Positions 51,327-61,475 of a stretch of 64,000 nt of DNA are shown here, piece after piece; positions within the stretch are counted from its first letter, which is position 1, and the number at the start of each line of letters is the position of its first letter. The notes beneath the pieces are model-generated. The model saw only the letters and a program-made list of their open reading frames with translations. It was not told where the DNA came from and made no database searches. Position numbers and translations under genes: made by a program. The stretch covers positions 62,001 to 126,000 of the forward strand of contig NZ_JACHJU010000006.1 in the NCBI RefSeq assembly GCF_014203795.1, written 5' to 3'. The stretch comes from Streptosporangium album. Lineage in GTDB: Bacteria > Actinomycetota > Actinomycetes > Streptosporangiales > Streptosporangiaceae.

Positions 51327-54300
51327 CTAGGGCTGGACGAAGACCGCGACCGTGCGGGCCGGGACCGTCAGCGTGCCGGTGGTGGAATCGAAGGCCGACC
51401 GCTTCACGGCGGCGTCGTCGCCGGCCGTCTGTACGGGGTGGAGCGTCACCTGGGCGCCCTTGAGCACGGCCACGGTCTGCGGCTGCTCCGAAGGGGTCGC
51501 GTTGAAGACGACGGTGATCGACTTCCAGTGCGGGTCGACACCGGAGGCGTCCAGGTGCATGGTCACGACACCGGGGGTCTCCGCGGTGCCGCTGGTCGGG
51601 AAGGACAGCCGCCTCTGCACCTCGGCCGCGGAACCGAGCGAGAAGGCGGGGGAGGAGGAGCGGATCTTCAGCAGCTCGCCGTACGCGGCCCGTGCCGAGC
51701 CGATCGCCGCGCAGTCCGGACTGAGCGCCGGGTCGGCGAGCAACGGCCGGGCGTAGGCCCACTTGTCCTCGTTGTCGGTCTTGGGCGGCAGGCCCGCGCC
51801 GAAGCCGTTGCCCTGTGAGCAGTCCCACAGCAGCCGGTTGAACCAGTCGCCGGAGTCGAAGGAGTTGCGGTCGAGCGACTTGGAGCGGAGCCGCTCACTG
51901 CCCGCGTGGACGAACGAGGTGCCCTGTCCCAGTACGGCCGTGGCCAGCGAGAGCGACTGCATGCGCACCCGGTCGGCCATCGAGGTGGGCTGCGGCAGCT
52001 TGTAGGCCAGCGCGTCGAACAGCGTCTCGTTGTCGTGGGCGTCCACGTAGGTCACGACCTCGCCGGGCGAGGCGGTGTAACCGGCGGGGGAGCCGTTGTA
52101 GTCGACCTCCGCCCCCTTGACCTGCCTGCCGCTGGAGGCGGTGAAGGTGTAGTCGCGCAGGTTGCCGGTGAGCCCCACCTTGATCAGGTCCTGGTAGCCC
52201 AGGAGACGGGCCCGCTGCTGCTCGGCCGTGCCGTTGGCGGGCGACCCGTTGGGCGCGCCGGCCAGGCCCGAGCCGAAGCCCTGGACACGGGGGTCGGCGT
52301 CGAACGGGCTGCCGCCGCGCACCGCGTCACGCAGCCGGTCGCTGAAGGTGCCGATCCCGGTGCCCGCCATGTTGAGCTGGGTGGCCTGGGTGAAGCGGGC
52401 GTCGTTGGCCACCTCGCCGAAGTTCCAGCCCTCGCCGTACAGGATGATCGACTTGCCGTCCACGCAGTCCCTGGCGAGGGTCAGCCCGTCCAGGGCCTTG
52501 CGGACGGCGAGGATGTTCTCCTTCGGGTGGTGGCCCATCAGGTCGAATCGGAAGCCGTCCACCTTGTACTGCTTCGCCCAGGTGACGATGGAGTCGACGA
52601 CGAGCTTGCCCATCATCGCGTGCTCGGGCGCGGTGTTGGCGCAGCAGGTGGAGGTGGCCACGGTGCCGTCGTCCAGCAGACGGTGGTAGTAACCGGGCAC
52701 GATGCGGTCGAGCACCGAGGTGGGGTCCTGGCCGGCGGCGTGGGTGTGGTTGTAGACCACGTCCATGACCACCCGGAGTCCGGCCCCGTTGAGCCCCGCC
52801 ACCATGCCGCGGAACTCCTTGATCCGGCCGGAGCCGTCCGGGTCGGAGGCGTAGGAGCCCTCGGGCACGGTGTAGTGGAACGGGTCGTAGCCCCAGTTGA
52901 AGGAGTCCTTGGCCGCGGTCCGCATGACGCAGGCCTGCTGTTCTTCGGAGTCGGCGGGCATGGAGGCCAGGTCGCAGCCGGGCTCGCTGCGGTCGGCCTT
53001 CCTCTCCGGGACGGTCGCCATGTCGAAGACCGGCAGCAGGTGCACGTGGGTCAGGCCGTCCTCGGCGAGCCCGCGCAGCTCCTTCATCCCGGCGCCGTCT
53101 CCGGCGAACGCCGCGTAGGTGCCGCGCTGCGCGGCGGGGACGGAGGCGTCGGAGGCGGAGAAGTCGCGCACGTGCAGCTCGTAGATCGACGCCGCGCTCT
53201 GGGGGACGGCCTTGGGCTTGGGCAGGGACGACCAGCCGGCGGGGGTCAGGGAACGGTCGGAGAGATCCACGATCTGGCTGCGGACCGAGTCGGCGGCCAG
53301 TGACAGACTGTAGGGGTCGGTCACCTCATTGGTGACGATCTTGCCCGCGGCGGGCGCGTAGACCGTGACCAGGAAGGTGTAGTAGCGCCCCTTCCAGGAG
53401 GCCGGTCCCCGCACCGACCAGACACCGGTCGCCTCGTCGCGCCGCATCTCGTGGACGGTGCGGCCGGTGCCGGCGGCGTCGCGGTAGAGGGCCAGCTCGA
53501 CCTTGCGCGCGGTGGGCGCCCATACCGACAGCCGCGAGTCCCCGTGCGCGGCCGGGCCGAGTTCGGCGCCCGCCGCCTTGGCGTAGACGTCGTCGAGCAC
53601 GCCGGGGAGCTGCACGCCGGTGGCGGTCAGCAGGGCGCCCGAGGCGTCGCGCTCGACGGCGACGACCTGGCCGCGCAGCGCGCCGGCGATCAGGTCGGTG
53701 TCGCGCGGGTCCACCGTGAACGCGGCGTAGGCGGCCAGGTGCGGCCACTTCGCCTTCTGCGCGTCGGTGAGCGTGCCGGGGGTCAGCCGGATGATCCGCA
53801 GGTCGCCGGTGAGGTCCCCCTTGGCGTAGGCGATGTCGCCCTTGGCGGAGAAGGCCAGCGAACGGTGGAGCGAGGGGGACGGCTCGACCTTCCATACGAC
53901 GGTGTCGCGGTCGATCCAGTGCGCCGCCGCCTTGCTCAGGTCGGCGTCCGCGCCACGGGCGGAGGGCTGGGGCAGCAGGTAGCCCTCGGTGGCGGCCACC
54001 CGCCAGGTCTCGTTGCCGAGGGTGGTGAGGTCCAGCGCCTGGTCGTCCGGCAGGTCTTTCTCGTCACCCTTGTGGATGATGTAACTCACGTTCTTCGCCC
54101 TCTCGCTCAAAGGGACGCGGAAGTAGACCCCGAAACCGTTCTCGCCGGCCGGCCGGAGCGGGGCGGCCCACTCGGTGGGAGCGGCCACATCCCCCACAGG
54201 TGCAGTCCCCAGCCCTCGTAATTCCCATCCGGCCGGTGGTAATGCATGATCGCGATGTTCTCGGCCGCGGCCCGGGTCGGATGGACCTTCATCCCGCGCT

Positions 54301-54425
54301 TGTGCGCCTCACGCACCAGCTGCTTCATCTGGGCGTTCGTGCCCAGGTGCGGGTCGATCCCGGTGAAGTCGGTGATCCAGATCGCGGTGCTGCCGAGGCC
54401 CTTCGCGTCGGGGGAGGAGTGGCCA
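51327..54425 (-). pseudogene. pulA: Truncated, frameshifted secreted amylopullulanase
   Basis: From 54197 an open frame of 956 residues encodes most of a pullulanase: a PUD carbohydrate-binding part ([20 protein letters not shown]), an N-terminal N_domain, then the GH13 barrel with [40 protein letters not shown] and YVDAHDNETLFD. Upstream, in another frame, are pieces of the preceding alpha-amylase domain ([19 protein letters not shown]). The frames join at LHLWG, where one base is missing (54190-54215). The amylase core and signal peptide are gone. The enzyme would debranch alpha-1,6 links in starch. Confidence 0.8.
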
Positions 54426-54430
54426 GACCA

Positions 54431-54795
54431 CCGGGGGCCTCCGCTGAGTTATTTCGGGGGTGTTGCCCGGAAGTTACTCATTGGACATGATCTATGCAAT
54501 CCCTTGCTGCAACTTTCTGAATTGTGATGATTCCAGGGTGTACAGCGGGGTTGCGGCTGTGGAGCACGGGGTCTCCGGGGAGACGGACATGTCATCTGAC
54601 GTGCATGTATCCCCTGTGGGGCTGGAGTGAGGGAAGTTGTCACCACTCGCGGCTTTAGGGGAGTTTGTAACAACTTTGCAGACACTTGCAGAAAATTCTT
54701 CCAATGAAGTTCACGTCGGCGTAACGTCCGGCGTACTCCAACTCCGGCCTGTCGGCTCCCCCAGCCCTGGCCGGTCCCCTGAACTATGAGGAGAA
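54431..54795. promoter_or_regulatory. Regulatory region of the mal operon
   Basis: This 365-base gap has lower GC and holds TTGCTGCAA (54504-54512), a perfect small palindrome. It also holds two direct TTGCAG repeats (54676-54681 and 54686-54691), one helical turn apart. Repeats of this TTGCAG kind are associated with MalR control in streptomycetes; the assignment here is inference. No gene is seen. Confidence 0.5.
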
Positions 54796-56094
54796 ATGAT
54801 GCGGCGAGCCTTCTCGGCTGCGACGATCGTCGCGGCCCTCGCCCTGGCGGTCTCCGCCTGTGGTGGCGGCACCAGTGATTCGGCGGCGGCGCCCGCCCAG
54901 TCGGCCGCGGCCGATCCGTCGAAGATCAGCGGCGAGATCACCTGGTGGGACACCGTCCGGCCGGACAGTGAGGGCCCGACGTTCCAGGCGCTCATCAAGG
55001 AATTCGAGGCGAAGTACCCCAGTATCAAGGTCAAGTACGTCAACGTCCCGTCGGACCAGGCGCAGGGGCAGTTCCAGACCGCCGCGCAGGCCGGCACCGG
55101 GGCGCCGGACGTGATCCGCTCGGAGGTGGCCTGGACCGCGCAGTTCGCCTCCCTCGGCTACCTCCAGCCGCTGGACGGCACGCGCGCCGTCGAGAACGAG
55201 TCCGACTTCATGGCCAGCCCGCTGAGCAGCACCAAGTACAACGGCAAGGCCTACGCCGTGCCGCAGGTCACCGACACCCTGGCGCTGCTCTACAACAAGA
55301 AGCTCCTGGAGAAGGCCGGCTACGACAAGGCCCCCACCACGGTGGAGGAGCTCAAGAAGGTCGCGCTCGACGTCAAGTCCAAGACGGGTGTCAACGGGCT
55401 CGCGCTCAACGTCGACTCCTACTTCCTGCTGCCGTTCATGTACGGCGAGGGCGGAGACCTCCTCGACGTCCAGAACAAGAAGATCGTCGTGAACTCCCCG
55501 GCCAACGTGAAGGCCATGGCGACGGTCACCGACCTGATCACCTCCGGCGCCGCGCCCAAGCCCGCCACCCAGGACAGCTACGCCAACGCCATGACCGCCC
55601 TCAAGGACGGCAAGGCCGCGATGATCTACAACGGCCCCTGGGCGCTGTCGGAGATCTACCAGGGCAAGGAGTTCAAGGACAAGGCCAACCTCGGCATCGC
55701 CCCCGTCCCCGCGGGCTCCGCCAAGGCCGGTGCCCCCACGGGCGGCTGGAACCTGGCCATCTACGCCGGTTCCAAGAACCTGGGCGCCTCCTACGAGTTC
55801 GTCCGCTTCATGAGCACCGCCGAGGCCCAGGCCAAGGTCGCCAAGGAGATCAGCCTCCTGCCGACCCGCACCTCCGCCTACGGCAACCCCGACGTCCAGG
55901 GCAACAAGGACGTCGCCACCTTCAAGCCGATCATCGACACCGCGGTCGCGCGGCCGTGGATCCCCGAGGGCGGCCAGCTCTTCCAGCCGCTGCTCGAGGG
56001 CTACCAGGCGATCGTGGGCGGCAAGACGACCCCCGAGGACATGCTCAAGAAGGTTGACAGCGACTACCACGGCATCTTCAAGGACTGGAGCTGA
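54796..56094 (+). CDS. malE: Maltose/maltodextrin-binding lipoprotein
   Basis: This 432-residue extracytoplasmic binding protein has a lipoprotein signal with lipobox VSAC (Cys near residue 22), then a cluster 1 sugar-binding fold (GEITWWDTVRPDSEGPTFQA, IKVKYVNVPSDQAQGQFQTA, DVIRSEVAWTAQFA, AVPQVTDTLALLYNKK). The acidic and Trp-rich start of the mature part fits maltose-type ligands. Start ATG at 54796 with GAGGAG before it. It opens malEFG-aglA-malR; expression likely responds to the LacI regulator downstream. Confidence 0.9.
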   Translation: MMRRAFSAATIVAALALAVSACGGGTSDSAAAPAQSAAADPSKISGEITWWDTVRPDSEGPTFQALIKEFEAKYPSIKVKYVNVPSDQAQGQFQTAAQAGTGAPDVIRSEVAWTAQFASLGYLQPLDGTRAVENESDFMASPLSSTKYNGKAYAVPQVTDTLALLYNKKLLEKAGYDKAPTTVEELKKVALDVKSKTGVNGLALNVDSYFLLPFMYGEGGDLLDVQNKKIVVNSPANVKAMATVTDLITSGAAPKPATQDSYANAMTALKDGKAAMIYNGPWALSEIYQGKEFKDKANLGIAPVPAGSAKAGAPTGGWNLAIYAGSKNLGASYEFVRFMSTAEAQAKVAKEISLLPTRTSAYGNPDVQGNKDVATFKPIIDTAVARPWIPEGGQLFQPLLEGYQAIVGGKTTPEDMLKKVDSDYHGIFKDWS

Positions 56095-56097
56095 CCC

Positions 56098-57111
56098 GTG
56101 GCGCTCTCGACTGGACGTGTGAACGGCACGACCAGCGACCGGGCCGCGGACGCCACCGGCGTCCGCGGCCCGGGCCGCCGTGAGAAGGCCGGCCCCGCCC
56201 GCCGGGCGATGGCCCGGCACTGGTACGCCTGGGCCATGGTCGTCCCGGTGGTCCTGGTCACCGGCCTGCTGATCGGCTGGCCGCTGGTCCGGGGCGTCTA
56301 CCTGTCCCTCACCGACGCCACCGAGGCCACCATGGGCCGCACGATCGGCGTCAACGTCATCCCCTCGACCTACGAGTTCGTCGGGCTCGACAACTACGTC
56401 TCGATCCTGGGTAGCGGACTGTTCTGGGAGAAGCTGGTCTGGACCGTCATCTGGACCGTCGTGTGCGTCGGCCTCCACTACAGCCTCGGTCTCGGCCTGG
56501 CCATGCTGCTCAACCGCAGGGTGCGGTTCCGTTCCACCTACCGGCTGCTGCTGATCCTGCCCTGGGCGATCCCGGGGTTCGTCGCCGCGTTCATCTGGCG
56601 CTACCTCTACAACAGCGACTACGGCGTCATCAACGCGATGCTGAAGGCGGCCGGGTTCGGGGCGGTCGGCTGGCTCGACGAGCCGACCACGGCGAAGATC
56701 GCGGTGATCGCGGTCAACGTCTGGATGGGCGTGCCGTTCATGATGATCGCGGTTCTCGGCGGCCTCCAGTCGATCCCCGGCGAGCTCTACGAGGCGGCCG
56801 AGATGGACGGCGCGACGCCGTGGCAGCGCTTCCGCCACATCACCGTCCCCGGCCTGCGCACGGTGTCGAGCACCGTCGTCCTGCTGGGCACGATCTGGAC
56901 GTTCAACATGTTCCCGGTGATCTTCCTGATCACCCGGGGAGGGCCGGGCAGCTCCACGGAGATCCTGGTCACCTACGCCTATCGCGAGGCCTTCACCAGC
57001 ATCCGCAACTACTCGGGCTCCGCGGCCTGGGGAATGATCATCCTGTTGCTGCTCGTCGTGCTGGCCCTGGTCTACCGCCGCGCGCTGCGCAGGCAGGGGG
57101 AGGTCTGGTGA
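56098..57111 (+). CDS. malF: Maltose ABC transporter permease MalF-like
   Basis: This 337-residue permease has a hydrophilic N-terminus (about residues 1-38), six or more helices, and the coupling loop YEAAEMDGATPWQRFRHITV near residue 233. It is separated by three bases from malE and overlaps malG by four. The GTG at 56098 was chosen because it directly follows the malE stop. Energy would come from a separate ATPase, probably the MsiK-like protein at 61476-62768. Confidence 0.9.
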   Translation: MALSTGRVNGTTSDRAADATGVRGPGRREKAGPARRAMARHWYAWAMVVPVVLVTGLLIGWPLVRGVYLSLTDATEATMGRTIGVNVIPSTYEFVGLDNYVSILGSGLFWEKLVWTVIWTVVCVGLHYSLGLGLAMLLNRRVRFRSTYRLLLILPWAIPGFVAAFIWRYLYNSDYGVINAMLKAAGFGAVGWLDEPTTAKIAVIAVNVWMGVPFMMIAVLGGLQSIPGELYEAAEMDGATPWQRFRHITVPGLRTVSSTVVLLGTIWTFNMFPVIFLITRGGPGSSTEILVTYAYREAFTSIRNYSGSAAWGMIILLLLVVLALVYRRALRRQGEVW

Positions 57112-57980
57112 GCTCGATCACCGCAGGTTCCACCGGACGCGCGCGCAGGCGCGGCGAACGCGGCGTCGGCAGCTCGATCCTGCTGCACGCCACCCTCATC
57201 GCCGCGTCGCTGATCTCGATCTTCCCCATCGTGTGGCTGATCCTGACCTCGCTCAAGCCGCGGGACGGCTGGCTCTCCACCGAGCTGGAGCTGTTCAACC
57301 AGCCGTCGCTGGACAACTACATCCGGGTGCTGACCGAGACGCAGTTCCCGACCTGGCTGCTCAACTCGGTGATCGCCGCCGGCCTCACCACGGTCCTCGG
57401 CGTGTTCCTGGCCTCCACCACCGGATACGCGATCAGCAGGTTCCGCTTCCCGGGACACCGGGGGGTCATGTGGATGTTGCTGATCACCCAGATGTTCCCG
57501 GTGGCCATCCTGATCGTCCCGCTCTACAACCTGATGGCCGGGCTCGGCCTGCTCAACCAGATTCCCGGCCTGGTCATCGCCTACATGACGGTCTCGGTGC
57601 CGTTCTGTGCGTGGATGATGAAGAGCTACTTCGACTCCATCCCCAGGGAGATCGACGAGGCGGGAATGGTCGACGGGCTGACCCCGTTCGGTACGTTCTG
57701 GCGGGTCATCCTTCCGCTGGCCCGGCCGAGCCTGGCCGTCACCGCCTTCTACTCCTTCATGACCGCCTGGGGTGAGGTCGCCTACGCCTCGGTCTTCATG
57801 TCGCAGGAGGAGAAGCGCACACTCGGCGTCGGTCTGCAGCAGTTCGTCGGCCAGCACTGGTCCGACTGGGGGCTGCTGACCGCCTCGGCCGTGCTGATCG
57901 CGGTTCCGGCGTCGATCGTGTTCCTGCTCGTCCAGCGCCACCTGGTCGCCGGTCTCACCGCCGGCGCCACGAAGTCGTAA
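57108..57980 (+). CDS. malG: Maltose ABC transporter permease MalG-like
   Basis: This 290-residue permease has six helices (first at about residues 24-45, ISIFPIVWLILTSL) and the loop EIDEAGMVDGLTPFGTFWRV near residue 183. The GTG at 57108 overlaps the malF stop and has GGGGGAGG upstream; it was preferred to the long open frame that starts inside malF. It completes the channel for maltodextrins. Confidence 0.9.
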   Translation: MSSITAGSTGRARRRGERGVGSSILLHATLIAASLISIFPIVWLILTSLKPRDGWLSTELELFNQPSLDNYIRVLTETQFPTWLLNSVIAAGLTTVLGVFLASTTGYAISRFRFPGHRGVMWMLLITQMFPVAILIVPLYNLMAGLGLLNQIPGLVIAYMTVSVPFCAWMMKSYFDSIPREIDEAGMVDGLTPFGTFWRVILPLARPSLAVTAFYSFMTAWGEVAYASVFMSQEEKRTLGVGLQQFVGQHWSDWGLLTASAVLIAVPASIVFLLVQRHLVAGLTAGATKS

Positions 57981-58029
57981 CACCACTGTGCTATCACGTC
58001 CTGATATGTCACTTGATCGGGGGACCAAT

Positions 58030-59646
58030 ATGACCGAGCTCGTCCAGGCGGGCCACGCCAGCGAAACCGCCACCCGGTGGTGGCGCGACGCGGTGATCTA
58101 CCAGGTCTACGTACGCAGCTTCGCCGACGGCAACGGCGACGGCATCGGCGACCTCCTGGGCGTACGGAGCCGGCTGAGGTATCTGGCCGACCTGGGGGTC
58201 GACGCCGTCTGGCTGACCCCCTTCTACACCTCGCCGATGGCCGACTTCGGTTACGACGTGGCGGACTACCGGGACGTGGACCCGATCTTCGGATCGCTGG
58301 CCGACGCCAGGGCACTGATCGACGACGCGCACCGGCACGGCCTGCGGGTGATCGTCGACGTCGTGCCCAACCACACCTCCGACAGGCACGTGTGGTTCCA
58401 GCAGGCCGTGGCCGCCGGCCCCGGCAGCCCCGAGCGGGAGCGCTACATCTTCCGCCAGGGCAAGGGGGAGAGCGGCGAGGTGCCCCCCAACGACTGGGAG
58501 TCGGTCTTCGGCGGTCCCGCCTGGACCCGGCTGCCCGACGGTGAGTGGTACCTCCGCCTGTTCGCCCCCGAGCAGCCCGACCTGAACTGGGAGAACCCCG
58601 AGGTTCACGAGGAGTTCGCGTCGGTCCTGCGGTTCTGGCTCGACCTGGGCGTGGACGGCTTCCGCGTCGACGTCGCCCACGGCATGGTCAAGGCCGAGGG
58701 ACTGCCCGACGTCGGCCACCCCGACCAGGTCAGGATGATCGGCTCCGACGTGGTCCCGTTCTTCGACCAGGACGGCGTGCACGAGATCCACCGGGCCTGG
58801 CGCAGGCTGCTCGACTCCTACCCGGGCGAGCGGATCGGCGTCGCCGAGGCGTGGGCGCCGTCCCCGCAGCGGCTGGCCGACTATGTCCGCCCGGACGAGC
58901 TGCACCAGGCGTTCAACTTCCACTTCCTCAACACTCCGTGGGACGCGGCCAGGTTCCGCGCAGTGATCGCCGAGTCGCTGGCCACGGCCGCGCTGGTCGG
59001 GGCGCCCAGCACCTGGGTGCTGTCCAACCATGACGTCAAGCGGCATCTCACCCGCTACGGCGGCGGCGAGACCGGTCTGCGTCGCTCCCGTGCGGCCGCC
59101 CTGTTGATGCTCTCGCTGCCCGGGTCGACCTACGTCTACCAGGGCGAGGAGCTCGGCCTGCCGGAGGTCCTCGACCTGCCGGAGGAGTTCCTGCGCGACC
59201 CGCAGCGGCTGCGTAACCCCGACGACGGCCGCGACGGCTGCCGGGTTCCGATCCCGTGGGCCGACGTCGAACCGCACTTCGGCTTCAGCCTGCCGGGCAT
59301 CGAGGAGTCGTGGCTGCCCATGCCCGCCTCCTGGGGTCCGCTCAGCGTCCAGTCCCAGCTGCGCGACCCGCACTCCACGCTCCGCCTCTACCGGGCGGCG
59401 CTGGAGATCAGAAAAGGCCGCCGGGCCTTCGACGGCGCGCCGCTGACCTGGCTGGACTCCCCCGAGGGGACGCTGTCCTTCCGCCGGGGCGAGGAGTTCG
59501 CCTGCACGGTCAACCTGACCGGCGAGCCGGTCGAGCTGCCCCTCCCCGGGCGGGTCCTGCTGGCCAGCGAGGAACCGGCCGTCGACGGTGACGTGGTACG
59601 GCTCGCACCGGACTCCGCCGTCTGGTGGGAACGCGATGCCGTATAA
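58030..59646 (+). CDS. aglA: GH13 alpha-glucosidase
   Basis: This 538-residue cytoplasmic glycoside hydrolase of family 13 (oligo-1,6-glucosidase/alpha-glucosidase branch) cleaves maltose and maltodextrins to glucose. Motifs run VIYQVYVRSFADGNGDGIGD (23-42), VDVVPNHTSD (109-118), GFRVDVAHG with nucleophile Asp214, GVAEAW with acid-base Glu273, and LSNHDVKRHL with Asp335. The ATG at 58030 follows GGGGGA. It overlaps the regulator gene by 11 bases, matching the streptomycete malEFG-aglA layout, with the regulator placed after it. Confidence 0.9.
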   Translation: MTELVQAGHASETATRWWRDAVIYQVYVRSFADGNGDGIGDLLGVRSRLRYLADLGVDAVWLTPFYTSPMADFGYDVADYRDVDPIFGSLADARALIDDAHRHGLRVIVDVVPNHTSDRHVWFQQAVAAGPGSPERERYIFRQGKGESGEVPPNDWESVFGGPAWTRLPDGEWYLRLFAPEQPDLNWENPEVHEEFASVLRFWLDLGVDGFRVDVAHGMVKAEGLPDVGHPDQVRMIGSDVVPFFDQDGVHEIHRAWRRLLDSYPGERIGVAEAWAPSPQRLADYVRPDELHQAFNFHFLNTPWDAARFRAVIAESLATAALVGAPSTWVLSNHDVKRHLTRYGGGETGLRRSRAAALLMLSLPGSTYVYQGEELGLPEVLDLPEEFLRDPQRLRNPDDGRDGCRVPIPWADVEPHFGFSLPGIEESWLPMPASWGPLSVQSQLRDPHSTLRLYRAALEIRKGRRAFDGAPLTWLDSPEGTLSFRRGEEFACTVNLTGEPVELPLPGRVLLASEEPAVDGDVVRLAPDSAVWWERDAV

Positions 59647-60685
59647 CGGCGGCCTGCCGGGGAACGGCGTGGCCAGGCTGGCCGACATCGCCGCGCAGGC
59701 GGGGGTCAGCGAGGCCACGGTCAGCCGGGTGCTCAACGGCAAACCGGGTGTCTCCGCCGCCACCCGGCAGGCCGTCCTGGTCGCGCTGGACCTGATGGGG
59801 TACGAGCGTCCGCAGCGGCTGCGCCAGCGCAGCAACGGGCTGATCGGCCTGGTCACCCCGGAGCTGGACAACCCGATCTTCCCGGCGTTCGCCCAGGCCT
59901 TCGAGAAGACCCTGACCCAGCACGGCTACACCCCGCTGCTCTGCACCCAGCTCCCCGGCGGCGCGGTGGAGGACGAGTTCACCGAGCTGCTCGTGGAGCG
60001 CGGGGTCAGCGGCATCATCTTCGTCTCCGGACTGCACGCCGACACCACCGCGCGCTCCGACCGCTACACCCAGCTCATCGGGCAGGGTGTGCCCATCGTC
60101 CTGCTCAACGGGCACGCGGACGGCGTCCCGGCGCCGTTCATCTCTCCCGACGACCGGGCGGCGGCGCGGCTGGCCGTACAGCATCTGGTGGATCTGGGGC
60201 ACGAGCGGATCGGCCTGGCCGTCGGGCCGCGCCGGTTCGTGCCGGTGATCCGCAAGATCGAGGGGTACCGGCAGGCGATGGCGCAGCTGCTGGGCGCGAC
60301 CGAGGTGGACGAGCTGATCTCGCACTCGCTGTTCTCGGTGGAGGGTGGGCAGGCGGCGGCGGCGCAGTTGCTGGAGCGTGGCTGCACCGGGATCGTGTGT
60401 GCGTCGGATCTGATGGCGCTGGGCGCGATCCGGGCCTGCCGGGACCGGGGGCTGTCGGTCCCGGGGGAGGTCTCGGTGGTCGGATTCGACGACTCGCCGC
60501 TGATCGCGTTCACCGACCCGCCGCTGACCACCGTGCGTCAGCCCGTCCAGTCGATGGTCACCGCCGCGGTGCACACCCTGCTGGAGGCCGTCTCCGGCGC
60601 GCCCGCACAGCAGTCCGAGCTCATCTTCCAACCGGAGTTCATCGTCCGGGGCTCGACGGGCTCGGGCCCGAAGATTCTCCGCTGA
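59636..60685 (+). CDS. malR: LacI family regulator of the mal genes, MalR-like
   Basis: This 349-residue repressor has an N-terminal LacI helix-turn-helix and hinge (RLADIAAQAGVSEATVSRVL near residue 15) and a sugar-binding core with GLIGLVTPELDNPIFPAF, APFISPDDRAAARLAVQHLV and VVGFDDSPLIAFTDPPLTTV. It overlaps the alpha-glucosidase end, so it belongs to the same operon and probably represses it without maltose. A second copy at 63077 is near-identical; a 382-base stretch is exactly the same in both. The ATG at 59636 was chosen over an upstream in-frame GTG inside aglA. Confidence 0.88.
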   Translation: MPYNGGLPGNGVARLADIAAQAGVSEATVSRVLNGKPGVSAATRQAVLVALDLMGYERPQRLRQRSNGLIGLVTPELDNPIFPAFAQAFEKTLTQHGYTPLLCTQLPGGAVEDEFTELLVERGVSGIIFVSGLHADTTARSDRYTQLIGQGVPIVLLNGHADGVPAPFISPDDRAAARLAVQHLVDLGHERIGLAVGPRRFVPVIRKIEGYRQAMAQLLGATEVDELISHSLFSVEGGQAAAAQLLERGCTGIVCASDLMALGAIRACRDRGLSVPGEVSVVGFDDSPLIAFTDPPLTTVRQPVQSMVTAAVHTLLEAVSGAPAQQSELIFQPEFIVRGSTGSGPKILR

Positions 60686-60808
60686 AGCTTTCCGGTCAGG
60701 GTCTGCAGATCTGACATTTCCGGGTGCCAGGTCTTACTTTTGACATATTCCGGGAACATCCGTGAAACCTGTCTAGGACACCCTGATGTCCAGAGAGAGG
60801 TGATCGAA

Positions 60809-61441
60809 ATGATGGTGCGGCTACGGGTGTCCTTTCCCGACCGCCCGGGTGCGCTGGGCCAGGTGGCCCGGGTGCTCGGCACGCTGGGAGCCGACATCCT
60901 CCAGGTCACGGTGCTGGAACGCCAGACGGGCCGGGCCGTGGACGACTTCACCGTCTCCTGGCCCGGCACCGCCGATGCCGACACCGTCCGGGAGCGGCTG
61001 TCGGTCGTCCCCGGGATACGCGTCGAGGCCGTCTGGCCCACCCGTGAGATCCCCGGTGCCGCCCCCGACTACGACCTGCTCAAGCACGTCGCGTCAGATC
61101 CGGGCAGGGCCTTCGCGACCCTCGTGGACGCCCTGCCCGACCTGGTGAGCGCCGAATGGGCGGTCCTGATGTCCTCCGTGACCGGCGAACTCGTCCACCG
61201 TAGCTGGCAGGCACCCCGGTCGCTGGACGAGACGGGCGGTCTCGCCGGAGTCAAGGCGGCCGACCTCACCCCGCTGCGCCCCTCCGCCCTCGGCGCGGGC
61301 CGCCACCGGCTGATGAGCCTCCCCGTGCCGGAGGCGTCCCTGCATCTCATCCTCGCGCGGACCGAGGGGCCGCCCTTCCACCGGGTGGAGATGGACCGTG
61401 CCATCCGCGTCCTGGAGATCGTCTCCATCATCGGCCGTTGA
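60809..61441 (+). CDS. ACT-domain protein
   Basis: This 210-residue protein has an N-terminal ACT domain (about residues 2-75: VRLRVSFPDRPGALGQVARV, LGADILQVTVLERQTGRAVD), the small amino-acid-binding module. The C-terminal half is conserved in actinobacteria but unassigned (SVTGELVHRSWQAPRS, PEASLHLILARTEGPPFHRVE). Such stand-alone ACT proteins are thought to regulate enzymes or transporters by binding amino acids. The ATG at 60809 follows AGAGAGAGG. It appears alone, convergent with the ATPase gene. Confidence 0.75.
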   Translation: MMVRLRVSFPDRPGALGQVARVLGTLGADILQVTVLERQTGRAVDDFTVSWPGTADADTVRERLSVVPGIRVEAVWPTREIPGAAPDYDLLKHVASDPGRAFATLVDALPDLVSAEWAVLMSSVTGELVHRSWQAPRSLDETGGLAGVKAADLTPLRPSALGAGRHRLMSLPVPEASLHLILARTEGPPFHRVEMDRAIRVLEIVSIIGR

Positions 61442-61475
61442 GGTCCCGCGCCGTGCCGGCGACCGGCCCGGTGGC

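Noticed and set aside
60690-60780. Two similar GACAT...TTCCGGG stretches before the ACT gene considered as an operator
   Set aside because: The match is short and asymmetric and no regulator is linked; it may simply be promoter sequence.
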